From Acidimicrobiaceae bacterium (GTDB taxonomy: Bacteria; Actinomycetota; Acidimicrobiia; Acidimicrobiales; Aldehydirespiratoraceae), in assembly GCA_028819005.1 (NCBI GenBank), contig JAPPMP010000039.1, forward strand, positions 21,173 to 63,041: a DNA stretch of 41,869 nucleotides, written 5' to 3'. Both the position numbers and the translations under genes were made by a program. Within the stretch, counting starts at the first letter, position 1. The number at the start of each line of letters is the position of its first letter. Shown here piece by piece: positions 18,206 through 25,178 of this stretch. The notes below the pieces were generated by a model, which worked only from the letters and a program-made list of their open reading frames with translations, was not told where the DNA came from and did no database searches.

Positions 18206-19366
18206 CTAGGGTCCGCTGTAGTCGGGTAGGGGGTTGTTGGGGTTGATGATCTTGTAGCCGGTGTCGGTCTTGACGACGATGTAGCCGCGGTCGTGGATGT
18301 TGTGGTGGCAACTCGGGCATGCCAGGCACATCTCGTCGATGTTGGTCGATCCGCCATGTTGCCAAGGCACGATGTGGTGGATTTCACAGCGCTCGGGGCC
18401 TGCCGCGCAACCGGTGCAGTGCCGGTCTCGGGCCATGATCGCCTTGACTTGCGCGCTCGTCGCGTGGCGGTGGTCTCGGCCCACCCAGATGGGTTCACCC
18501 TTGCCGGAAAAGATCACGCCGGTGATCGTCGAGGCGCACCCCAAGCGTTCCAGCACGGCCTGCGGCAGGGCCTCACCGTCGATAATCTCCGCGGCGGCGC
18601 TGGGGTTATCGCTCTGCAAGCGCTCGATGTCTACCACCGCCGTGAGCTGCATCCGCGGGCTGGCCGGGCCACGAGAACCCGAGTTGGTGACAACCGAGAC
18701 AAACGCGTCGCAGCGGCGTTGTGTGGGGGTGCGCAGATCATCGGGCCTGCCGTCGCGTCCGCCGTCTTCGCGCCACAGGCGGTCGTACTCGGCGTTGATG
18801 GCCTTACGGACTTGTTGGTAGCTGGTCGGATCCAACTCAGCGACTAGTACCCCCATGCCCTCGTCGTTGACCCAGTCCTTGAACGACCGTGCTCGGCGCA
18901 GTGCTTCGTGGGCGCCGGCACCGTCGTCTTTCTGGTTGCGGTTCGCCCAGCGCCGGGACTGCTGAGCGAACACATCAACCGAAGATGTCTCAGCCAGCCT
19001 CAACAGATCCTCGTCGGCCTTCTCGGGAGAGGTCTTACCGGCCGCCGCCACCGCAGCAGCAGCATGCTCAGCAGTGATATTCCCTGCGGCCAAGGACTCT
19101 GCGGTGCGGGGCATCTCAGCCAGACCAGCGGCGGTCTTGGCGACCGATCCAGCGGCACGGTTGGACATGCGCCCAGCCTCACGCAACACCGTCTTGGAAT
19201 CCACGCCGCCGTCGCCCAGAGCTTCGATCTCAACCGCGCAACGGGTTTGCAGAGACACCAAAGCCGCGATCAGCCGCCCGGCACCGTCGACCACGCCAGC
19301 CAACTCCCGACGGCCGAGGCCCTTCAGCGCCACGCCCTGGGCCTGTTGAATCATGGAATCAAACAT
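18206..19366 (-). CDS. DUF222/HNH endonuclease domain protein (13E12-like)
   Basis: A 386-residue protein of the abundant actinobacterial DUF222-HNH family. The N-terminal two thirds are DUF222 (RELAGVVDGAGRLIAALVSL, ITAEHAAAAVAAAGKTSPEK, FVSVVTNSGSR). The C-terminal HNH nuclease has DRHCTGCAAGPERCEIHHIVPW, GGSTNIDEMCLACPSCHHNIHD, with paired Cys ligands and the catalytic HH. ATG at 19366, stop at 18206-18208. The cellular role of this family is unsettled; members are often called REP13E12-associated and sit in variable regions. Here it is part of the insertion within the cox locus. Confidence 0.88.
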   Translation of the reverse strand: MFDSMIQQAQGVALKGLGRRELAGVVDGAGRLIAALVSLQTRCAVEIEALGDGGVDSKTVLREAGRMSNRAAGSVAKTAAGLAEMPRTAESLAAGNITAEHAAAAVAAAGKTSPEKADEDLLRLAETSSVDVFAQQSRRWANRNQKDDGAGAHEALRRARSFKDWVNDEGMGVLVAELDPTSYQQVRKAINAEYDRLWREDGGRDGRPDDLRTPTQRRCDAFVSVVTNSGSRGPASPRMQLTAVVDIERLQSDNPSAAAEIIDGEALPQAVLERLGCASTITGVIFSGKGEPIWVGRDHRHATSAQVKAIMARDRHCTGCAAGPERCEIHHIVPWQHGGSTNIDEMCLACPSCHHNIHDRGYIVVKTDTGYKIINPNNPLPDYSGP

Positions 19367-19449
19367 GGCTATAACTTACTCAAAGGGTATGACAGCCTAT
19401 ATCAAGCTATGCAGATCCGAGACTTGCCAGAGACTCCCCTGAGGCTTGC

Positions 19450-19522
19450 CCCAGTGCCAGCCCCGCAGTGCCAACTCCGCAGTGCCAACCCCGCAGTGCC
19501 AACCCCGCAGAGCCAACACTGC
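19450..19522. repeat. 15-bp tandem repeat, about five copies
   Basis: Imperfect units of CGCAGTGCCAACCCC repeat between 19450 and 19522, in the gap between the divergently placed HNH gene start and the stop of the DUF6941-like gene. The 194-bp gap 19367-19560 holds nothing else I can support apart from the presumed HNH promoter. Confidence 0.8.
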
Positions 19523-19560
19523 GACCGAATCGCTCAGCGGCAGGCCCGTCGAGTAGGGGA

Positions 19561-20073
19561 CTAGCGGTTTGAGGGTGGCGTGCTGGGAGAGCCGGTTTGC
19601 TTCGGAAGACGGACGAAGAAGCTCTGACGCCAGTCCGAGTGGGTCGCGCCGTTGATGGAGAGTTGCCAGGTGTAGCTCTTGCCACCTGTGACTGGAATCG
19701 TCGGGAAGTTGATCGCGAGAGGGACGCAGAGCGGCGTACCCGGACGCAGACCGACCGGTCGCCCGGCCTCGAAGTTGCCCTGCACCACGAGCGGTCGATC
19801 ACCGACTAGCAGCGGGTGCCCGTCCTCGTCGAGCAGATCGATGCGCCATTCGTGCGAAACGTTGGCCCGGTCCCAGGGAACCTCAATGCGGATCGCCACT
19901 CCCATCGGCTGGGGGCGGGGGCCGACAGCGGTCAATCCTCCGCCGAGGATATAGAGCTTGCCGTCGGCGACCTGGGCTGCGTCGGCGATCAGAAGGTTGA
20001 CCCGAACCAGCGGCTGCTCAGCGATGCTCGGCGATGAGGAGGGAACAGATTCGGGGCCGGCGGAATCACTCAT
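19561..20073 (-). CDS. DUF6941-like hypothetical protein
   Basis: The conserved core VRVNLLIADAAQVADGKLYILGG opens the domain, followed by IRIEVPWDRANVSHEWRIDLLDEDG, GLRPGTPLCVPLAINFPTIPV and SYTWQLSINGATHSDWRQSFFV; this pattern recalls the DUF6941 family of small actinobacterial proteins of unknown function. From ATG 20073 the product is 170 residues, with a Ser/Pro-rich disordered N-terminus; an in-frame start at 20115 would overlap the divergent gene. It has no signal peptide or membrane segment. It is unrelated to the flanking cox genes and may belong to the inserted segment. Confidence 0.75.
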   Translation of the reverse strand: MSDSAGPESVPSSSPSIAEQPLVRVNLLIADAAQVADGKLYILGGGLTAVGPRPQPMGVAIRIEVPWDRANVSHEWRIDLLDEDGHPLLVGDRPLVVQGNFEAGRPVGLRPGTPLCVPLAINFPTIPVTGGKSYTWQLSINGATHSDWRQSFFVRLPKQTGSPSTPPSNR

Positions 20074-20091
20074 TGCTGACACGCTAGGCGC

Positions 20092-20721
20092 ATGGCTGCT
20101 CTTTGGTGCTGCCACACTGTGATAGTGACCAATCAGACTGGCTCCACCCCCGACCGCGATGTGGTGACAACCGCAGCGGTCGTGCTAGCAGCTGGTGCCG
20201 GTTCACGGTTCTTGGGCGAGGACCACAAGCTCCTGACCGAGGTGCGAGGAAAGCCGATTGTGTGCCATGCAGTCGACGCGGCACGCGTCGCTGGATTCGA
20301 TGAGGTGATCGTTGTCTCCGGGTGCGTGGACCTCACAGAGGTTCTGCCGGAAGATGTGACGATCATTCACAATGAGCATTGGGACCATGGCCAGGCAACC
20401 TCGCTGCGAGGTGCGGTCACCTATGCCGCTGACAGGGGGCACAAGGCGATAGTCGTCGGTCTGGGTGATCAGCCCGGTGTCGGCGTGAGGGCTTGGCAGG
20501 CGGTCAGGGACAGCGAAGCCGACCTCGCCGTAGCGGATTTCGGTGACGGTCGGCGCCCCCCGGTGCGGCTGGCTGCCGCGGTGTGGGCGTCGCTTCCCGT
20601 GTCGGGAGATGAAGGGGCGCGCAGTCTTTGGCGTGAGCGGCCCGAGATGGTTGAGTCGATACCCTGTGATGGCGACTCAGCCGACGTCGACACGCTGGAG
20701 GATCTGCGACGATGGACCTGA
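20092..20721 (+). CDS. MocA/MobA-like molybdenum cofactor nucleotidyltransferase
   Basis: NTP-transferase-fold enzyme of the MocA type, expected to attach CMP to molybdopterin to make the MCD cofactor used by CoxL-type subunits. The nucleotide-binding signature AAVVLAAGAGSRFLGEDHKLL starts near residue 29; VIVVSGC and NEHWDHGQATSLRGAV, then GLGDQPGV with the metal-binding Asp, follow. The ending DVDTLEDLRRW is typical. The start is uncertain: ATG 20092, or in-frame GTG at 20119 or 20125, which would trim a non-conserved lead. Its stop lies 10 bp inside coxG. Its presence supports MCD-type Mo enzyme maturation at this locus. Confidence 0.82.
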   Translation: MAALWCCHTVIVTNQTGSTPDRDVVTTAAVVLAAGAGSRFLGEDHKLLTEVRGKPIVCHAVDAARVAGFDEVIVVSGCVDLTEVLPEDVTIIHNEHWDHGQATSLRGAVTYAADRGHKAIVVGLGDQPGVGVRAWQAVRDSEADLAVADFGDGRRPPVRLAAAVWASLPVSGDEGARSLWRERPEMVESIPCDGDSADVDTLEDLRRWT

Positions 20722-21434
20722 ACAACTCTTTTGAAGTGGCTCGGCCGATCGATGAAGCGTGGGCTGTGCTCACCGACCTCGAGCGCATCGCCCCCTGTCT
20801 CCCCGGAGCGCAAATCACAGAAGTCGAAGGTGGCGAATACCGCGGTTTCGTGAAGGTGAAGGTCGGGCCGATCACCGCCCAGTTCAAAGGCGCTGCGAAC
20901 TTCGTGGAGCGCAACGATGTGGACCACACCGCAGTGTTGAGCGGCAAGGGCCGAGACACTCGGGGCGCTGGCAACGCCAGCGCGTTGATCACCGCCAAGC
21001 TCGAAGAGGCGTCGGATTCGACCACCAGAGTCAACGTCGACACCGACATGAAGATCACGGGGAAGTTCGCCCAGTTCGGCCGGGGCGTGATGGCTGATGT
21101 GAGCGCCAACCTGATGGATCAGTTCGCTCAGAACCTCGCTGAGATGCTGGCCGCCGATGGCTCTGAAAACCCGGGCGACGGCGCAGCCGAGGCTGTGGCC
21201 GTCGACGCGTCCGGCGCCGCCGCCGAGGCTGATTCTGGGACCGATGCCGATGCTGGTACCGCTGCGAAGGCCCCCGAACCTGACGGCGCTGCACGCAAAA
21301 TTGACATGCCCGAACCCGAAGCGATCGACCTGATCGATGCTGCGGCTGCGCCGGTGATGAAACGTGTGGCGACGCTGGCTGTCGTGGTTGTCGCGTTCCT
21401 GCTGTTGCGGCGGTTGCTGCGTCGCTCGCGGTGA
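20712..21434 (+). CDS. coxG: CoxG family membrane-anchored SRPBCC protein
   Basis: The N-terminal START/SRPBCC domain (residues 1 to about 145) begins MDLNNSFEVARPIDEAWAVL and contains APCLPGAQITEVEGGEYRG and VKVGPITAQFKGAANFVE, matching CoxG. In CO dehydrogenase bacteria CoxG anchors the enzyme to the cytoplasmic membrane. Consistent with that, an Ala/Asp-rich linker (about 150-205) leads to one C-terminal transmembrane helix (VATLAVVVVAFLLLRRLL) ending in Arg residues. The start overlaps mocA by 10 bp and the stop overlaps the DUF501 start by 4 bp, so the cox block is transcriptionally fused to the core genes that follow. Confidence 0.88.
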   Translation: MDLNNSFEVARPIDEAWAVLTDLERIAPCLPGAQITEVEGGEYRGFVKVKVGPITAQFKGAANFVERNDVDHTAVLSGKGRDTRGAGNASALITAKLEEASDSTTRVNVDTDMKITGKFAQFGRGVMADVSANLMDQFAQNLAEMLAADGSENPGDGAAEAVAVDASGAAAEADSGTDADAGTAAKAPEPDGAARKIDMPEPEAIDLIDAAAAPVMKRVATLAVVVVAFLLLRRLLRRSR

Positions 21435-22213
21435 CAACGTCTGTAGAGCGCAAGCGGGTGGCGGAGCTGCTCGGGCGGGAACCTGAAGGGCAGTTCGAGA
21501 TCGTTGTCGTCGACGATGCCGGCGACCCCGTGGTTCTCCGCAATGCGCCTCTGCTCGACGATGGTCGCCCGATGCCCACCCTCTACTGGCTTGTGGGCGA
21601 AGAACCCCGCCTTTTAGTCAGTCGGCTGGAGTCGGCGGGTGGAGTTCGACAAGCCGAGGCGGCTGTGGAGGCCGACGAATTGGCCGAAGCCCATGCCCGC
21701 TACGCGGCGGAGCGCGACGCCGCGATCGAAGCGTCCCATCACGGTCCTCGGCCCTCCGGTGGCGTGGGCGGCACACGCCGCGGCGTCAAGTGTCTGCACG
21801 CTCACTACGCCTGGTATCTCGCAGGTGGTGACGATCCGGTTGGCCGCTGGGTGGCTGACCAGTTGGCCGTCGGGCCGGTTGACGAGCCCCGTGACCGCGG
21901 TGCGCCGGCTGATGGTGGTGCGCCGGCTGACGACGGTGTGCGGGCTGATGGCGGTGCGCCGGCTGACGACGGTGCGCCGGTCGATGGTGGTGCGCCGGCT
22001 GATGGCGGTGCGCTGGCTGATGGTGGTGCGCCGGCTGACGGCGGTGTGCGGGCTGATGGTGGTGCGCCGGCTGATGGTGGTGCGCCGGTCGATGGCGGTG
22101 TGCGGGCTGATGGTGGTGTGCGGGCTGATGGTGGTGTGCGGGCTGATGGCAGTGTGCCGGTCGATGGCAGTGTCTCTTCTGAAGGCGACGCCGGTGCATC
22201 GGAGTCGCTGTGA
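21431..22213 (+). CDS. DUF501 protein with hexapeptide-repeat tail
   Basis: Residues 1 to about 150 are DUF501, an actinobacterial family of unknown function found next to ppx/gppA: VAELLGREPEGQFEIVVVD, PMPTLYWLVGEEPRLLVSRLE, GVKCLHAHYAWYLAGGDDPVG. The rest (about residues 157-246) is a low-complexity tail of 15 hexapeptides G-[AV]-[PRL]-[AV]-D-[GDS]. The tail is absent from typical family members as I know them. The start is GTG 21431, coupled to coxG by a 4-bp overlap, and the stop overlaps ppx by 4 bp. Confidence 0.88.
   Translation: MTTSVERKRVAELLGREPEGQFEIVVVDDAGDPVVLRNAPLLDDGRPMPTLYWLVGEEPRLLVSRLESAGGVRQAEAAVEADELAEAHARYAAERDAAIEASHHGPRPSGGVGGTRRGVKCLHAHYAWYLAGGDDPVGRWVADQLAVGPVDEPRDRGAPADGGAPADDGVRADGGAPADDGAPVDGGAPADGGALADGGAPADGGVRADGGAPADGGAPVDGGVRADGGVRADGGVRADGSVPVDGSVSSEGDAGASESL
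21899..22168. repeat. 18-bp in-frame tandem repeat, 15 units
   Basis: Fifteen consecutive 18-bp units (270 bp) encode hexapeptides such as GAPADG, GVRADG and GAPVDG. Purine/pyrimidine changes concentrate at third codon positions and at the A/V and P/R choices, so units have diverged partly under coding constraint. The array is likely hypervariable in copy number. Confidence 0.9.
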
Positions 22214-23118
22214 CCGCGCGTGTGGCCGCGATCGACTGCGGCACCAACTCAACCCGTCTGCTGGTGCACGACGGTTCGGCCACCTTGGAACGGCATATGA
22301 CGATCACCCAACTCGGTCAGGGAGTCGATGCCACAAAACGGCTGGCGCCGGAGGCGATTGAGCGCACGGTGGAGTGCCTAAAGGGCTATCGCCAAGTGAT
22401 GGACCGTTACAGCGTTGAGCGGGTTCGCATCACCGCGACATCGGCGGCCCGCGACGCCGACAACCGAGACGAGTTCTTCGATGCGGCTGAAGCAGTCATC
22501 GGAACCCGCCCCGAACTGCTATCCGGTTCAGAGGAGGGCAGGCTGTCATTCGCGGGCGCTACTGCTGAACTGGACCCCGACGACGGCCCGTTCCTGGTCG
22601 TCGACATCGGCGGCGGCTCCACTGAGTTCGCCTACGGAGTGACCGAATGCGAAGCGGCGTTGTCGGTCGACGTCGGGTGTGTCCGCCTGACCGAGAAGTA
22701 CATCGAATCGGACCCCCCGGAACCCGAAGAGCTGTTGGCCTGCCTGTCGATCACCGAAGCCCATCTCGACGACGTTGTGCGGCTTATTCCTGCGTCGTTG
22801 CACGCCAAGACCTTCGTGGGATTGGCGGGCACGGTCTCGGCCGTGGCAGCCGTTGAGATCGGGCTGGCCGAATACGACCGCGATCAGATCCATCATTTTG
22901 ATCTCAGCAAGGAAGCAGCCGAGGACGTGTACCGCACGTTGGTCACCGAGCCGCGTGCCCAGCGCCGCCACAACCCGGGGCTCGAGGAGGGCAGGGTGGA
23001 TGTGATCGTGGGGGGCATGTGCATTCTTGTCAGGATCATGCGCTATTTCGGTTTCGACCGGTGCCTTGTTTCCGAAAGCGACATCCTCGACGGCCTGGCC
23101 TTCTCACTGTTGGACTAG
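22210..23118 (+). CDS. Ppx/GppA-family exopolyphosphatase
   Basis: ASKHA-fold phosphatase acting on polyphosphate and/or pppGpp. The 302-residue protein has the short single-module form common in actinobacteria (mycobacterial Ppx1/Ppx2 size). The phosphate loop is VAAIDCGTNSTRLLVHDG at the N-terminus, then ATSAARDADNRDEFFDAA, GSEEGRLSFAGA and the second phosphate loop VVDIGGGSTEFAYG with its acidic residue. The C-terminus has GLAGTVSAVAAVEIG and GGMCILVRIM. GTG 22210 overlaps the DUF501 stop by 4 bp. Confidence 0.92.
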   Translation: MTARVAAIDCGTNSTRLLVHDGSATLERHMTITQLGQGVDATKRLAPEAIERTVECLKGYRQVMDRYSVERVRITATSAARDADNRDEFFDAAEAVIGTRPELLSGSEEGRLSFAGATAELDPDDGPFLVVDIGGGSTEFAYGVTECEAALSVDVGCVRLTEKYIESDPPEPEELLACLSITEAHLDDVVRLIPASLHAKTFVGLAGTVSAVAAVEIGLAEYDRDQIHHFDLSKEAAEDVYRTLVTEPRAQRRHNPGLEEGRVDVIVGGMCILVRIMRYFGFDRCLVSESDILDGLAFSLLD

Positions 23119-23142
23119 CGGGGCCCTGCTGGACCAGCCCGG

Positions 23143-23403
23143 CTAGGCAATCACGAGAATAGAGATCGCCAACGCCATGTAGGCGGCGAAGCCCAAGCCG
23201 AATCCCAGAGTGAGCAGTCCGAACGGGTCGACACGACGCCGTGCGATTCCCAGCGCGAACAGCGTGAAGCCGACCGCCACGGTCAGTGCCAAGGCAAAGA
23301 CTGTGAGACCGAACCCACAGACCGCTCCACAAAGAAGCCATGGCATCGCCTTGCAGGAAGGAATCTCGATGGGTTGTCTCAATGTTGGTTCGGTTGATGA
23401 CAT
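23143..23403 (-). CDS. small membrane protein of unknown function
   Basis: An 86-residue protein with two clear hydrophobic segments (about 20-50, LLCGAVCGFGLTVFALALTV onward, and 62-85, LLTLGFGLGFAAYMALAISI) joined by a basic loop IARRRVDP. I recognise no family. It starts at ATG 23403, 22 bp after the stop of the secreted-protein gene on the same strand, so the two may form an operon. Convergent with ppx. Confidence 0.6.
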   Translation of the reverse strand: MSSTEPTLRQPIEIPSCKAMPWLLCGAVCGFGLTVFALALTVAVGFTLFALGIARRRVDPFGLLTLGFGLGFAAYMALAISILVIA

Positions 23404-23424
23404 CGCCGCATCCGTCTCGTCGTT

Positions 23425-24234
23425 CTATGGGTGAACGATGATGTGTTCGGGGCTGAGCAGATTCGTGCATCCCCCGGACTTGCTGGCACCCCTTGCACCC
23501 CACTGAACGTACCATGCGCCGTTCGGCTTCCCGGAGAAGAACGTGTTGTAGTGATCAGTATCGGTAGCGCCGGTTGGACAGAATACCGAGTTGTGGTAGG
23601 TGCCGTACGTGTTCATGCTCGCGTATCCGCAGGCGAAGCCGTGCTGCCAACTAGATGTTTCACGGCTCCAGCCACTCGGAGAGCACCAACCCCAGTGCGC
23701 ATTGAAGTTCGCTCCGCTCAAGCACGACGAGCCCTGTATTTGGCGCCGGCGTACCGAGGACTTGGTGGTAGTCACGTCGATCTGTGGCGGGTCTTCCCAG
23801 TTGAATTTGATGTATCCGAAATAATGCGTGACAGCGGCGCTCGCTCGTGCCCCAGATTCAGCGGAGTTCGCTCTTTCGACAGTCGCCGTGCGACTCTCTT
23901 GCGCCGAAGCAGTGATTGATCTGTCATGCCTCGAGAGATCGTCGAGTGGTATCTCCAGCCGTTCGAGAGTGATCCGGCACGTTGTCAGATTCACTTTGAC
24001 GATCCGCTGGACGATCGCGCCCGGATCGCCCCCGTCACCCTCGAATCGACCCTGGATCAAGCACTCGCCGTTTTCGACGACACCGGGTTCCACGACGGTT
24101 TGTGCGCCGGGCAGCGGGTTTGAGTGGGGAAAAATGAGAATGTCGTCTGATGATGTTCCACTCGCGGGTTCTGGCGCTGATGCGCCGCTGATACCGGTGA
24201 CGGCAGTGAGCATCGCGACGACCGTCGCGGTCAA
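23425..24234 (-). CDS. secreted Cys-rich protein, 5' end likely disrupted
   Basis: The mature region looks like an exported protein of unknown family. From the TTG at 24234 it begins with a hydrophobic segment and a signal-peptidase-like ISGASAPEP. A middle region has a Ser/Ala/Arg-rich stretch, then a C-terminal Cys-rich domain (about residues 178-265: SSCLSGANFNAHWGWCSPSG, HGFACGYASMNTYG, NSVFCPTG, GGCTNLLSP) rich in aromatic and Gly residues. The basic n-region of the signal peptide is poor in this frame; a better one lies one frame away just upstream (see 24235-24454). It is probably a frameshifted gene or one using a rare start. Confidence 0.6.
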   Translation of the reverse strand: MTATVVAMLTAVTGISGASAPEPASGTSSDDILIFPHSNPLPGAQTVVEPGVVENGECLIQGRFEGDGGDPGAIVQRIVKVNLTTCRITLERLEIPLDDLSRHDRSITASAQESRTATVERANSAESGARASAAVTHYFGYIKFNWEDPPQIDVTTTKSSVRRRQIQGSSCLSGANFNAHWGWCSPSGWSRETSSWQHGFACGYASMNTYGTYHNSVFCPTGATDTDHYNTFFSGKPNGAWYVQWGARGASKSGGCTNLLSPEHIIVHP

Positions 24235-24454
24235 CAGCAGTCCGCGGCTCGGTGGTCTTCAGCATCGCGGGCAAGCGGGTGAGCATCGCGACGACTGTCA
24301 CGCTCACCAGCAGTAGCTTGCGGGTTCTCCGGAAATGAGAGGGAAGTGATGTCCCGTTGGCCGAGACGATCGGGAGTTCAAGGCCGGTCTCGTCGGGTCG
24401 TTTACGGGACTCTGGCGAGTCGCTCCCATTGTGTTGAGGTGTTGTTCCGTTCAT
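24235..24454 (-). pseudogene. displaced N-terminal/signal-peptide fragment of the secreted gene
   Basis: ATG 24454 opens a segment ending in FRRTRKLLLVSVTVVAMLT, a good signal-peptide start. It resembles the segment just downstream in another frame (RGLLLTATVVAMLT followed by AVTGISGASA). At DNA level GTGAGCATCGCGACGAC occurs at 24279 and again at 24206, 73 bp apart, so the duplication shifts the frame by one. Removing 73 bp would join the fragment to the secreted protein at 23425-24234 and give a normal exported precursor of about 320 residues. Confidence 0.55.
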
Positions 24455-24554
24455 TGGGTTGCCTATCTCTCTGTCGGGTGGATTGGGGCACATACGCGAG
24501 TCTGCCGACGAGCACTGGTCGGGTCTAAAATCGGCGCCATGCCGCGCGGACCGG

Positions 24555-25178
24555 ATGCTTGAGATGGGCAGAATGGCTCCTGGTTCGCTGTTCGGCCGCC
24601 GGGTGCTGCTCCGGCCGCTCGAAGTGAACGACTTCGGCGGCTGGCGAGAGGTGCGTCGCCGCAACCATGACTGGTTGACGCAATGGGAACCACAGCGTCT
24701 CAGCGGTGCGCCCGACGTCGTCGAGGACCGCACGGCCTTCGCCAACCGCTGCTCAGCTCGCCAACGTGAGCGGCAACGGGGTTCTGGTCACAGCTTCGGG
24801 ATCTTCGTCGACGACATGTTCGCCGGTGAGATCAACCTCAACTCGATCCAACGAGGCCCCTTCCAGTCTTGCTACGTGGGGTACTGGATCGACGAGGCGC
24901 TGGCCGGCAACGGCTACATGCCTGAAGCGCTCGTCGTGGTCGCCCGGTTCGCTTTCGAGGAGTTGCGGCTGCACCGAATCCAGGTGTCGATCGTGCCGAG
25001 CAACGCGGCCAGCCGCAGGGTCGTCGAGAAGCTCGAACTGCGTGATGAGGGCATTGCGGTCAGATATCTCGAGATCAACGGCGTATGGGAGGACCATGTT
25101 CGCTACGGGCTCACCGTCGAGGAATGGAACGAGCGCTCAGATGAGTTAGTCGGCGAGTGGATAGGCGGGCGTCGGTAA
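24555..25178 (+). CDS. GNAT acetyltransferase, RimJ/RimL-like
   Basis: N-acetyltransferase of the ribosomal-protein-alanine acetyltransferase type. It carries VLLRPLEVNDFGGWREVRRR at the start, VGYWIDEALAGNGYMPEALV (acetyl-CoA-binding motif A) and LHRIQVSIVPSNAASRRVVEKLEL near residues 147-170, all standard RimJ features. About 207 residues from ATG 24555; in-frame ATGs at 24564 and 24573 are equally possible. Its last 33 bp overlap the 3' end of the convergent acyl-CoA ligase gene. Substrate is unknown. Confidence 0.85.
   Translation: MLEMGRMAPGSLFGRRVLLRPLEVNDFGGWREVRRRNHDWLTQWEPQRLSGAPDVVEDRTAFANRCSARQRERQRGSGHSFGIFVDDMFAGEINLNSIQRGPFQSCYVGYWIDEALAGNGYMPEALVVVARFAFEELRLHRIQVSIVPSNAASRRVVEKLELRDEGIAVRYLEINGVWEDHVRYGLTVEEWNERSDELVGEWIGGRR

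Noticed and set aside
21786..22307. Minus-strand reading with His-Gln-Pro-Ala-His repeats
   Set aside because: It is the antisense of the DUF501 hexapeptide array; the plus-strand gene is coupled to its neighbours.
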